A stretch of DNA of 64,000 nucleotides from Punica granatum (Eukaryota > Streptophyta > Magnoliopsida > Myrtales > Lythraceae), in the NCBI RefSeq assembly GCF_007655135.1, contig NC_045128.1:5580001-5644000 (forward strand), written 5' to 3'. The notes under the pieces are model-generated. The model saw only the letters and a list, made by a program, of their open reading frames with translations. It did no database searches and was not told the origin of the DNA. A program made the translations under genes and the position numbers. Below, one piece after another: positions 21,707-33,821 of the stretch (its first letter is position 1; every line of letters begins with the position of its first letter).

Positions 21707-24617
21707 TTATAATATGACGGGAGTTAACTTTTGCAGATTATTCAGTTCCTCAAGTCCTGGAATTTCCCTCAGCTGCTCTGAAAGGTCGGGTGACATAAAT
21801 GCCTCGCATCCAAGTGTGTTCAACTCCCGCAGATTACTCAGTTCCTCGAGTCCTGGAATTTCCGTGATTCTCTCACAATTACTCATGTCGAAGCGCTCCA
21901 GCCTCTTCAACTTCGATAGGTTCGGCAACTTCATGAGCGATCTGCAATCGCTTATATCCAACTTTTGCAGCGACTTCAGCTCTGCAACCACCTCAATTTC
22001 GCTCAATTGGCTGCAGTCTTTAAGGGATAACACCTCCAAAGAGGGTGGTAGCTTGGGTAAATGTGTGAGCCACCAGCACCCGTTGATACATAACCTTTTG
22101 AGGTTGTGCAAACAGTCAAGCCTCGTTAAAAGGCAGCCACTTGTATCCAAATCCTTCAGGGACGGGAGATTGTCAAGGCCTTCGATTTCACTGAGCTTCC
22201 TGCAGTCACTAACCGATAATTCCGACAAATTCTTCAAGTTTGAAAGGTCTGGCAACCTCTCAAGGGAGCCGCAGGACTGGATCTTCAAAGCTAACAGGCT
22301 TGAGGGAAGTATGGGGAGGCTTTTAAGTCTGTAGCAACCCACAATGTCAAGATCTTTAAGACGACAGAGAAATGCACCAATCTCTTCCGGTAAGGTAGAT
22401 ATCTCGATCAAGTACAAACCCATTTTTTTGAGCTTCCTTAGGCTAGAGATGCTTTCCAGCTCCATGAGATTCCGATTCCTATCCAAAACCAATTCTTTTA
22501 GATTAACCAAGTTCGCGAGGTTCACGGAAGTCAGTGCTGATGCCTGTCTAACTGTTAGTCTTATTAAGCTAGATGGAAGCTTGGGGAGGGTCTGAAAATC
22601 CAGTTGATCAATATCAAGGGTCTCGAGGCATGAGAGAGTGCTCATACCTGCTGGGAGGCTCTTTAACCCAGCAATTATCAAGACACTCAAAGAGGATAGA
22701 CTCAAAAATTTCATCGGCTCGTTTGGTATTCTGGTGCCACCCCTGGAGACGGCGAGACATGGAGAACTTCAAGCTTTTTCATACCTCTCGATATAGGTAA
22801 TTCTTTGACGCTTGTCTGATCAAGAAGAAGCTCGACAAGTGACTCCATGGAACCCAATTCCTCCGGCAACTTCTCCAGTCTCCAACATCCTCTCAAGTTT
22901 AAGAGGATCAGATTCTTTAGAAGCCCTATTGATCGATCAACACAAACCAACTCCCGGCAGGACTCGAGAGTCAACCTCTCTAAGCTTGGAAATGCTGAGA
23001 AGTCAGGAGTTCTGCTTATTGGACAATTACTAAGATTGAGAACTTTTAGCTTCGGCCCGAACTGAAGAACACAAAAAGAGATGTAAGAAAACTACTTAGA
23101 CGGAATAGCATTGATAGAAAGCATTTATAGTTAAAAGTAACAGGTCAAACCTTGATCGAGCTCCAACCTATCCAATCATCAGGAATTACGCTCCTTGACA
23201 GATTGAGAACAATTAAGTTCGTCAGAATTAAATTGGTCGGCGGAGATATGTTCTTTCTATGCCAACTCAACCATCTCAACTGACGGAAAAGAAGTTCAAA
23301 GTTCCCATAGAGTTTTGCACCGCCGAGTTCAAGAACTCTTATGCTCGGCAGATTCCTAAGCATGTCATCATCAGGACTATCTTCTTCCTCCTTGAAATGA
23401 TATCCTTCTAGACTGATGGCTTCCACTTTTGATGTTCCCTACAATCATCAAAAACATACGGAAGCAGATTAAAACAATTTTCATGATCTGAAAGGCGAAC
23501 TAAAGTACATCAAAAATGTCATACCTGTTTTTGCACTAATACATGAAATGCATCTTCACCGTACCACAGCCTACTCCGGCGTCCTGTGTCTTCTTGTTCA
23601 ACAATGCTTCTGCCAAGATCTCTGAGTTGATCGTGCATCCATATTGTATTGTCCTCTCTGATTTTAATCAACGACTTTAGTTGGAGAATCTCGATTCCCA
23701 CTTCTGGTGAAAATTTAGCATCTTTCCACATGGGAATCACTAGCCTGACGTCCATACCGATGAAAAGGCAAGCAATGTCAAGAAATATTTCCTTTTCCTC
23801 GCGTTCCAATGACTCGTAACTTATTTTCAACTTATCTCGGACATCGACCATGTCAAGTTTAATTTTCAATTTCTCTATTGTACAATGCCACTTATCCTTT
23901 GTTCCACCATAGACAGATAAATGTGATCCCAAAACCTCAAGAGCCAGAGGAAGCCGTCCAGTCATGTTCACGATCTGCAATGCTTCATCGGCCAAGTCAG
24001 GTCTGGGCGACTTATCTCTGAATGCGTGCATGCAGAAGAGCTGTAAAGCGTGACCTTTTTCCAGTAATGCGACTTCGTACAAATCTTGCACTTTAAATTG
24101 ATCCAAGACTCCCTTTTCTCTGGTCGTGATGATGATCCTGCTTCCTCGGCCAAACCAACCAACGTCAGCTGCCAGAGCTTTAATCTGGTTGATGTGGTCG
24201 ACATCATCAAGAAGAATCAGGACGGCGAAGCCTTTCCCTAAGCACATTGATTCCTTCCTCTACATTAGCATAGGCCCGCTGCTCAAGCCTTAATATTTTG
24301 GAGACCAATTGGCTCTGTAGGTCTTGAAGGCCTCTATGATGCCGGGCATTTCTCGGATATCTTTAAGGAAACCACAACTTTCAAAATTGTGTACGATTTG
24401 GTTGTAGACAAACTTTGCTAGAGTTGTCTTCCCAATGCCGCCCATGCCCCAAATCCCGACGACCCGAACATGATCATCTATGCCAACTTCTAACTTTTTC
24501 ACAAGTTCTTTCACACGATCCTCGATTCCAACTAGGACAGTACCAACATCCAAGTAAGACTTCTTCAGTTCACTAATGACCTTTGCAATGACTAATTTTA
24601 TGAACTCTCCTTGATGT
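21707..24617 (-). pseudogene. TNL-2: TIR-less NB-LRR pseudogene
   Basis: Exon equivalents: 24617-23525 (NB-ARC), 23438-23151 (linker, 288 bases as in TNL-1), 23061-21707 (LRR). The P-loop GMGGIGKTT, LILLDDVD, GRLPLAL and MHD are present. Damage: a 1-base deletion near 24346 and an 8-base deletion near 24222 leave the intervening ~124 bases out of frame with a stop at about 24290. Together they remove nine bases, so the frame is restored afterwards. In the LRR exon, several repeats are missing at about 22715-22740 with a frame change. No TIR or anchor exon exists upstream; an LTR-like element lies there instead. It is the duplicate of TNL-4 (57258-60021), which has different lesions. Confidence 0.85.
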
Positions 24618-25032
24618 CTGCGAAGATGTATTTCGTTATCACTTGTAAGTATATAGTAGAAAAAAGGCCAATGCATGAAATTAAAAGAAAAGACAAAATA
24701 TTGCTGAACTTAATTAAATTTTACGGATTCACTTACCTAAGAAACTTTGGCACCTTTCATATATATATATATATATATATATATTAGTACATTTACTCTA
24801 TTAATATCTATCTTCAATACTGAATATATTCAATTCCAAGGACATTTTATTTTATGTTAAAAAATTCAATACTGAACTTATATATGTTCAGTATATAGTT
24901 TGCATGTGTATTTCATATATACTAACCCGTATGATGCATTGATTGTACTTTTCAAAGTGAACTGTAAGCAATATTCTACCTACACAAAAAAGAAAATGTA
25001 AGCATTATTTTTATCTTTCCATATCTCATTAT
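24618..25032. other. TNL-2 upstream flank with AT microsatellite
   Basis: No gene is seen. It is almost the same as 60022-60510 upstream of TNL-4, including an (AT)n run near 24760-24783 and 'cccgtatgatgcattgattg'. The match stops exactly at the insertion point of LTR-like copy C. Confidence 0.7.
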
Positions 25033-28000
25033 TGTGAGACCCGGGAATTTTCTTTTAAAACATGTATACATACACATATACATACATATATATGTATATT
25101 ATATATTACATGTTTAGGTGGAAAAAAAAGGAGAGGAAGGAATGGGCTCCACGTGGTCTTAAGACCGCCGCCATTCTTCCACCGCCATCTGATTCACTTC
25201 ATTTGTTTCTTCCTTCTTTATTTTTCATTTGTTTTCCTTCTTTTGCTCTGTTCTATGGGGCTGGAGAATCGAAGAAGAAAACAGAGCAAGAGATGGAAAG
25301 GGAGACAGAGAGAGCTGGGGGAAGAAAAAGAGCAAAAACGTGAGTCGCCATTCACTTCTTCCTTTTTTCTTTCTTGTTCTGTTTTGTTGCTTTCTTTTTC
25401 TTCCATTCTTCTATTCTGCTGCGAAAAGTCAAAGAAGAAACAGAGGTTGGGGGAGATGGAGGGAGTCCGTTGGTTTTGAGTTGGATTGAGAGTGAAAGGT
25501 TCTTTGAAGGATTAGGAAGAATCGAGAGGAAGATTGGGGCATGGTAGCTGATTTGAGTAGGGGAAATGGGGGAGTGCCGGAGAGGAAGAGTTTAAGCTCA
25601 TAATTGGGTAAAAGTAATTGACATGCCGAGGTATGTGAGATTGATTGCGTAATTTATATTGTTTAAGTTTTGCTTTGCCTATACACATTTCTCGTGATAA
25701 ATTGAGGTCGTGATTAGGTAAAATATTGGATTGACAAAGTTCAAGGGTGTATTTAGTTATGGTTCTTGAGTCGTAGCCTGATGAATAGGGGAAGCTAATT
25801 ATATGGGGTTTATAGTTGGATTAGTTTTTCATTTCGTTGTTCAGCTGTTCTACTAGTTTGTAAAATTTAGAATTTTCTTTTCTTATTTGGTTACCGCTAT
25901 GCTAGTAACTGATTCAATGTTGTTTTTGTGATTTATGCTTAAATGGCCAAAGGTACTTTAAATTGCCTTGTTCTAGGAGCTTGGGTAAATGTTCATTAAA
26001 ACATATAATTACATAAATATTATATATTTTGTGCTATGAGTTGACTTACATACTCAGTTGCCATTTCTTTTAGAAGAATAGGTAATGCACATATTTGAGG
26101 AAGTTGGGACCTAGCTAGCTATGGGAGTTGGTGAGGTAATTGAAGAATAATGATTGTAATTTGATTTGTATTAGCTATATATATGGTTAGTGAATTCAAC
26201 TATATATATTGTTGTTGTTAAGTTACTAAAGTTCTAATATTGTTATTTTAGTTTAGACAAGTTATTATAAATTTTTATAGATAATATTGGGTAAACAATG
26301 CTAAGAGATTACGCCTTGCTGTCTTGAGTTTCATGATGTCAGATTTCTTGTATATAGTATTATCTGGTTGTTGTTATTATGATGATTATATATTTTTGGT
26401 CTTTTATGAATTTATCATTTACCTGGAAATTGATAAGAACAATTAGGTTCATTTAAATGAGAGTTATGGAGATTGTTTTAAGTAGTTTTTGACATAGATG
26501 AGAAATGTACATAATGAATATGATATATATATATATATATAAAAATCGGAACTTATTGAAAATGATAGGTTGTAAGGAAGATTGTGGGAGGTATCGAAAG
26601 TTCCTGTGATGGTGCTATATTTTTATTATCTAATCTAATGTTTGCGACTAATAGGGATCATGGAGATTGAAACCTTGCACTCTGAAGTGTTGACTGAATT
26701 TGTTATCTCTGAGGGGTGTTAGGTGAGTACTTCATTCCATTATGAAATGACATATATATATATATATTATATAAGTATCCTATTCTCTTGTAAAATGACG
26801 TATTATAGTTATATAAATTATTTAAGAAGAATATTGTAATAGTTATAGATTAAGAAGTTGGTCTTGCTATTTTGTGTGAATTGATTTGAGAGATACTGTC
26901 ATTTTATGTTTTATTTTGATTTGAGAAATGTAGTGTGATTGTGTATGCTGATTATGTGTGAGATATGTGATGATAACATGCTGTTGTTGTAATGTTGGGA
27001 TTGTGTTTGAGTATGATGATATATGAGATCAGATGGCATGGTTGCAGTTGATTGTGCTTGTGATTGTTGTTTGAATATAGCCATGGGACCGCTGGACCCA
27101 GCGAATTATAAAATGGGCCTGATCGGTCGCTGGACTCGGCGGAATATAAATATGGGCCAGATCGGCCGCTGGACCCGGCGGAATATAAATAGGGGCATGA
27201 TTGGCCGCTGGACCCGGCGGAATATAAATAGGGGTCCGATCGGCTGTGGGACCTGGCGGAATATAAATTGTGGTCAACTCTTACCGCCAGAGGTTAATAG
27301 ACGGTCCCCGCTTATGAGACATGGATATTGGGAGTTGAAGATGATATGAATGAGATGTGCGGGGTCACGGTACCGTCATAACTCTGTTGCGAGGAAATGC
27401 AACCCTATGGCTATATTGATTGGTTGTGTTATATATTGTTCGTCTGGTATGATTGTTGGAGATGTGATGATTGTTGAGATTGCTATAAATGTTATGATTT
27501 TGAGACTGTTTAAAGTTGTTCTGTGAAAGCTGTGTTGTTTGTTGAAGCATGATGTAGTCAGTGTGTGAGTGTTAGGTGGTGCTGAGTTAATAGTTAATTC
27601 TAATATTATTATATAGTTATAAAGATAATTGATTGTTTACTAATGAATTTAGTAATTATTTGTATGTATTGTATAATATGTTGTGTTGGTTAATTAAATA
27701 ACGGACTTGGTTATGCTAGTATTATGTATATGAATATTTGGTTGTTAAAAAATATATATATTTATTACTTAATATTAATTCATTTTACTTTGGAATATAG
27801 TACTCACTGAGATGCAGCTTACACCCTGCATATATTTTTTCCAGATAAGTTTCTAGCTGCACAGAAGAACCATTTTTGATATCGGGAATCGGTTCGGAGA
27901 AGTAGGTAGGGACCTTAACTAGTTTGATAGGTATTCTTTTTGTATAGAATGTATTTGAAAATGTTACGATCCGAAACTTTTGTCTAGTTGATCTAGTGAT

Positions 28001-28167
28001 GTGGTTCTGCTGGAATTATATTTATATAAATATATATATGTGAGAGCTTGTTGGATGAGCTATATGTTTTTGGAAGTTATAGAAAGCATGTTTTATATTA
28101 ATAGTTATGGGATAAGGGATATGTAAGAAATATAGGAAAAATTTTGCTGAAATTTCGGGTGGTGACA
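25033..28167. mobile_element. LTR-like repeat copy C, probable solo LTR (3135 bp)
   Basis: It starts TGTGAGACCCGGGAATTTTC and ends GAAATTTCGGGTGGTGACA, i.e. TG...CA with roughly inverted ends, and is flanked on both sides by ATTAT (25028-25032 and 28168-28172). The TNL-4 flank (about 60505-60520, 'ctcgttatcttgtcaactt') shows the site without the insertion. No gag-pol is present, so a solo LTR of a large-LTR retrotransposon is the simplest reading. It carries a CT/GA-rich tract (25170-25450) and a 39-bp minisatellite. Frames around 25062-25489 are low-complexity and not genes. Confidence 0.75.
27084..27290. repeat. 39-bp minisatellite in LTR-like copy C
   Basis: About five units of 'ctggacccggcggaatataa' plus 'atagggg...ggccg'. 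Because 39 is a multiple of three, a frame stays open across it and translates as a 13-residue repeat (WTRRNIN-containing). It is not CRISPR-like: units are contiguous, without spacers. Confidence 0.8.
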
Positions 28168-30610
28168 ATTATCCTGTCAACTTTTATGAGTAAAAAGCAT
28201 ACAAATATATCAAATTAAGCATACATATGCATGGCACATGACACGATTTGGTTGGAAAATTGACTAAATGGGGTAAAGTGCCTATTTTTCATAAAGGTCG
28301 GGAGGCATTGTACAAATTTTCAGAGGTTGGGGGATAAATGCTTCCTAGCCCCAAAGATCAGGGGCAAAGTGCTTTTTTACTCTAAATATTCAATTGATAT
28401 TTCATTTTATTTTGAAATTTTGTGCTCATGCAGTTCACTCTATGTAAGTTAAGTTTGATATATAATATTATCCTTTCAATGTTCAACTTTCTTCTCATCA
28501 TCGTTACATGTATGAGGAACCAAATCATCTTATCCAAATGACAAGATTATTCATCTAAGTTAAATTTGCTTTATAATATTTTTCTTATGTTATCATTTGC
28601 TCACAATAAGTTGTTATATGTGTATTTTTTTATAAAGATTTTGTCGCATTACTCTTTACAGAAATACACCGAGTTGAAATCTTGAAGACCAATCGCAAAG
28701 AGAACAATAAAAATTTGGATAAGCAAGTGGAAAGGATGATAGCTACTAGCTCTAAGATCAATATAATTTTCGTTATACATCCATTAAGAAGCATGTAGTT
28801 TTTTCTTTTGTATTCAATTTTATGTAGGACATGATACATAGAACGGATTATTATATATGAGATGATATATATTCCATTCTTTTATGCATTACCAAATTGT
28901 GTTAATTATGCATTAACTATTTCATGATATGACATCTTTCTATTTTCATTTTACGTGATGATGCTAGATTTAGCATATAAATTTTGTAATTCATTTTTTT
29001 ATAATAAATTATATCATCATTTAAATATTGTGAATTCCATAATTCGAGAGGTAATTTAGAGGTAATTTAGAAAATATAGTACTTTTCCTTGAAATGCATA
29101 GATTAATCAAAGTACAATTTTAAAGAAAAAACGAGATAAACATGATGCAGGGAAAAACTTAATTTTCAAAAAAAGAATTTTCTATACAAATATAGAGACT
29201 TAAAACTTAATTTCAAAAAAAACTTCATTAATGATATTTAATAGTTTATCTTGAAATTAAATTCTCAAAAATTTAAGTTGAATTAATTTCATATGTATAT
29301 TCTTTTATCATAGTGTGCATGTGCATATAAAAGTTATTATATAAGAAAAAATCCAATGCATTACCCAGGCGAAAAGCTAGTTTTATATAAGAGAAGTTGT
29401 AAGCTTGAAATTTTATTTTAGTAACTCGGGATGTTGTGAGAAATATGTTGCAATTTCTTCTGGAGATTCGATATTTATCTAGTAATCTATGAATGAGGTG
29501 GCTGTTATTGTTAAGTCTTAAAGATTTTTATGGAAATAGATATTTGGCAGGTTTGCATTATTGAAAATTTAGGGGAAATATATTGTCTGCATTTTTATCT
29601 CTGACGCTCAAGTCACTTAGAGCTTATGAGAAACAAGAATGTAAGTAGTTCGATTAATGACAGTATGTACCTTCCTATATACAGAGAATTAAAACATATA
29701 TATGCTTACCTATTGGAGATTCACATATCCATATGGGTTAAATAAGTCTTATAAATGGAGAAAATTCACGCTATGAGAGTTTTATCCGGGCCAGCTAGAT
29801 TTGACTAGATTAGTCGAGACTCAGTTGAGCTTTCGGTTACCTAGATTCATACCCAAAAAAGAGAAAATCTAATCTTACTTTCAAGAAATATGAACTTATA
29901 TAACGGGCTTCGTCTCGTGAGGCCTCGTGGGCCGCGATGGGCTTAACAAGCCCAAGTGGAACTTAGCCAAAATCCAGTCCCTAATAAATTTCCTTTTAAT
30001 TTGGGGATTCGATATTTTTTGAGATGCTCATGAATGAGTTGGCTATTATTTGTTGAGTCGAGGAGATTTTATGGAATGTCTACTTTTCGTTTATAAAGGT
30101 GGTTTACGAGTCTTGTACAAATATATGAAATTAAATAAAATAAAAAGAAGCATAAAAGTTCTAGTGGTGAGTATTGAACTCAAAACATTTTGGCCCTGAG
30201 TCGCATCTTGGTCACTACATTAAGACTCGTTCCTCTTATATGGAAATATGTAGCAGGTTTGGATTATTAAAAAGTTGAATATCCGTGCGTTGCACGGGGA
30301 ACCATAAAAATAACATCTTAATTATCTGGCAAAGAAAAATGTTATAAATATTGCAAGAATTAAAAACTCGTTGAAGAAAATTGAGGAAAAGAATAAATTG
30401 AATTAAAATATGTGAACAAATATATCAATCAAAAGAAAATAAAATGATTCTTATTCATTTGCATAAAAAAATGGATTGAAGAAAATAATAATTTTTCAGA
30501 GCAAAATATCATGATAAAATAAGTGAAGAGAAACCTTATGAAACCTTTTTGAAATGATCAAATTGACATTGATCAATTGGTATTGGTAGTGGATGAGCAT
30601 GCAACACAAT
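28168..30610. other. AT-rich region without a recognised gene
   Basis: The first ~60 bases continue the TNL-2/TNL-4 upstream flank. I see no coding region. Two related stretches around 29455-29550 and 30000-30080 share 'gattcgatattt', 'atgaatga(g)ttggctatt' and 'ttttatggaa'. A short perfect hairpin (CCGTGC-GTT-GCACGG) lies at about 30278. Such CGTGC/GCACG hairpins occur at ends of some plant Helitrons, but no Helitron can be delimited. Confidence 0.4.
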
Positions 30611-30920
30611 GGTAAAATCCTATAAATTATACAATAAAAAATCGAGAAATACACATAAATTCCCATACAATTGAGGAATATTCAGAAAGTTACAAATTCG
30701 ATCGAACGAGTGAAAATCCCAATAAATGTCATGAAGTCACCGCCAATCTGATCCATAGAACCATTGATATAATATATTTGGAGGGGTGGGCTTGATGGGT
30801 AAATAAGCACAGCCTAAATTAGTTGGATCATAGTACAAGTTCAGTCATATCATAAAAATATTGTCGAGATCTCAAGAACTCAGATCATCCATGTGCCCCT
30901 TCCCGGCTCCCGACCACGGC

Positions 30921-32265
30921 TGGTGCGGCAGAAAACGAACAATTTTATGTTATTTGGACGTTTTTACAATTTTATATTATTTGAGCGTTTTTGCAATTTT
31001 TAGGGAATAGTTTATTTTACGGAATAGTTTATTTCCTTCCTTATAATTTTGTTTAAGCCTATTTAAGTGTTGTAAGCCACAGGGCCAAAGATAGTAGTTT
31101 TTGGATAATAAAATTTCGAGAGAATGTTTTCTCTATTTTCCCAAATTCAGCATTGATTGAATCAACGAATTTGATGCCTATTCCCTGGTATTCGTATAAT
31201 CAACATGTTATAAAAGATTATTTTCTGGCATTTGTGCGCGAATTTACAGACTACAATTGTTCTTTAGTTTCTCTGCCTCAGTTTGTATCAGAGCCGCGTT
31301 CGCTCTTGGATCAGCGATGCCACCCCAAAGAACGGCTAATCAACATCGTGTTGCTGAGGAGGACGAATTGGAGCGGAGGATCGAAGGCATATCATATGAT
31401 GAAACTAATCCAGTTTTCAATATATATCATATGAAGATCAAGAAGAAGTTACAGAATTTGTACTTGATGATCAAGGAAAACCAACGTTCATTGTCAACAA
31501 ATCCATATTAAAGGATATTGGAGGCGATAAATTTTTTCCTTATTGTGCTTAGATTGAGGATATTCTAAATGAATAAATTTCCAATGCAAAGAAAGATGCA
31601 TGGGTTCTTACGATGCCAATTTCGGAGGTTATTCGATTGCCAAAGTTGATCGAAGTGCACGTGACTCGATCAAGAAAGCAAAGATTCAATAAAAGTGTTT
31701 ATTGGCTATGAGATGTACGGAATTTTATGTGCGAAGAATTAAGAGAGAGTTCACAAAGAGAAGAAGGCATTCAAGTGGCAAGTGAGAAAGCAGCAGAAGC
31801 GTATTAATCTCTCTATTCGTGAAGATCAAGGTGATAGTTTGGATGATGATAATTCGAGGCGAATTATCTCCATCCATGGGAGAATGATGCAACAGAATAA
31901 GGGCAATTTTATGTTATTTAAATGTTTTTACAATTTTATGTTATTTGGGCGTTATTACAATTTTTAAGAAATAGTTTATTTCGCATAATTATTTATTTTC
32001 TTCGTTATAATTTTGTTTTCTTCGTTATAATTTCATTTCATCCTATTTAAGTGTTGTACACCTCAAGGCTAAAGACAATAGTTTTTGAATGAATATAATT
32101 TCGAGAGAATATTTTCGCTATTTTTCCAAATTCGGCATTGATTGAATCAACGAATTTGATGCATATTCCCTAATATTCGTAGAATCAACTGGTTATAGAA
32201 TATTATTTTATGGCATTCGTGCACAGATCAATAGATTACAATTGTTTTTTAGTTTCACTGCGTCA
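30921..32265 (+). mobile_element. Miniature LTR retroelement nested in the solo LTR
   Basis: LTRs at 30921-31280 and 31885-32265 start TGGTGC/TGATGC and end CTCA/GTCA, with long near-identity ('cattgattgaatcaacgaat', 'tttcgagagaat'). A primer-binding-like site 'TGTATCAGAGCC' follows the left LTR directly, close to the methionine-tRNA complement TGGTATCAGAGC. The flanks ACGGC (30916-30920) and ATGGC (32266-32270) are a 5-bp duplication with one change. The interior is only ~604 bases, so it is non-autonomous. Confidence 0.75.
31317..31511 (+). pseudogene. Truncated gag start in the miniature element
   Basis: A 64-codon frame beginning MPPQRTANQHRVAEEDELER starts 25 bases after the primer-binding-like site. 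The MPP-R-rich start followed by an acidic/basic helix resembles the N-terminus of plant Ty3-type gag proteins. The rest of gag-pol is absent. It would not support transposition by itself. Confidence 0.45.
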
Positions 32266-32931
32266 ATGGCTCTGCACTGGCAACCTCTCTGCTCTAGGCA
32301 ACCCTTTCATGCTGCTTGGCTTACAACTAGCTCAGGGCACCACATAACTCACTAATTTCCTTCAATCTCAAAACCTCACTATCTCTTTTTCAAATATCCT
32401 AATCGATTTTTCAAATATCGCAATCAATAGTATAAAAATACATGCATGATTCATAACACTGATGTGACCATGACAATGCATTTTTAAAAATACGAACATA
32501 ACGAAAATAAAAGCACTAATTTAAAAATAAGTTACCATAACAAGTCCCAAATCCCAAAACATCCAACAACAATCTATTTCTAGTTTTTGTCCCCTCAAAT
32601 TACTCTGTCTCTCCACTCTTGACCCCTCTCTCTTGTCTTGAGAAAATTGGACAAAGGAATGAAATGGCCGAGGGGAATAGAATGGGATTTTAAATGAAAG
32701 ACAAAAGTTTGGCGGTGGAAATGCGTTGGCAGAACATTAAACAATGAAGCATACTAAGCTTGACAAATAATTTGACAACTGGAAAGTAACTTGCTCCATC
32801 ATATCCAAAAATTATAATAGTCATCATTTTTTTTAAGAACTATAAGCCCTGAAATTTAGGATGCTAACCAAATGCAGTAAGAGGGGTAAAATGTAAAAGG
32901 ACACTTGAAAATTTTGAGATGTTACAACAAT

Positions 32932-33815
32932 ATACATATAAAGTCCATAAAAACACCAACACACCTTTGCAAATGATAATATAATGATAAAGGCTTCGTG
33001 TAAAAGTGTGTCCATATATATGTGGTTCCAATATAATTAAAATCTCGCAAAAAAAAAATCTTCTTCTACCTCCTCCTTTTTGTTCAACTCATACAGTAGG
33101 TGTGCATATATATATATATATATAAACCACAATATAAATAAATAATATTATATAAATGGGAATTTAATTTTGGCTAATAATATAAGAATATATTTGCCCA
33201 TAATACAATATTGCTTTTCCACTCTATACTTTACTACAATATATATAAAAAGCAATTCAATTGCTATAATATAAAAAAAATTTCCTAAATAACAGTTAAT
33301 ATATATTTTGTTGAACTATATGCAATATATATATATATATATATATTTTTTGTGACATAATAATATATATATATATATTATGATGATGCGGCGGTGTGAA
33401 AAGTCGATTCGAATTTTGTTTTAATATAGATATATAGGTAAAGATAAAAAAATTTCTTTAATACATGAGATGACATAACAAAGCGAGAGAGTTTTGATTC
33501 TTATTTTTGATCAAAGTGGCTGCATCAAAATTCGGCTTGGGTATTGTTTTATTATAGATATATAGATTTAGGGGAAATGGGCCAAAATTTCATATCTTGG
33601 CAGATTTAGAGGGAAATTAAAAGGGAAAGATTGAGAAAGAAACTTTTTTCCTCCTCTCTATTTCTTTGATTGAACGAGGGAAAATGTTTTTGCTTAAATC
33701 CACTATAACGGAACTCTTTGTTAGTGCATAGAAAAAATGTTAAGGTCGAGGTTTCAGAAAAATGACGGTCTTTGATCCTTTTTCTCCAAATCCCTCGTAT
33801 TGAGATGGGACTCGT
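32932..33815. other. AT-rich, microsatellite DNA; TNL flank relic
   Basis: There are several (AT)n runs (about 33107-33123, 33328-33346, 33363-33379). Bases 33640-33800 match 1440-1710 (old TNL flank/intron). No gene. Confidence 0.5.
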
Positions 33816-33821
33816 ATTCAG

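Larger units (their letters stand above)
30611..32926 (-). mobile_element. Solo LTR of the 975-bp LTR family, interrupted
   Basis: It starts GGTAAAATCC and ends GAGATGTTACA, with the flanking duplication ACAAT at 30606-30610 and 32927-32931. Leaving out the nested element at 30921-32265 (and its duplicated target), about 965 bases remain, matching the 975-bp LTRs at 39573 and 40653 ('acaaattcgatcgaacgag', 'aactcagatcatccatgtgc', 'atgcatgattcataacactg'). No internal region is present, so this is a solo LTR left by recombination. It is older than the pair at 39.6 kb, judging by divergence. Confidence 0.75.

Noticed and set aside
21707..24676. TNL-2 as an intact NB-LRR gene
   Set aside because: Out-of-frame interval with a stop in NB-ARC, lost LRRs with frame change, and no TIR exon.
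25062..25489. Cluster of 60-110-codon frames on both strands
   Set aside because: CT/GA-rich low-complexity part of the LTR-like element; similar tracts occur in copies A and B.
27084..27290. Possible CRISPR-like repeat array
   Set aside because: Units are contiguous with no spacers, and the DNA is plant nuclear.
27023..27349. 108-codon plus-strand frame and 82-codon minus-strand frame with 13-residue repeats
   Set aside because: Both arise because the 39-bp minisatellite unit is divisible by three; no start context or conserved flank.
30270..30300. Helitron end suggested by the CCGTGC-GTT-GCACGG hairpin
   Set aside because: No CTRR terminus at the right distance, no partner end and no Rep/helicase; left only as a note.
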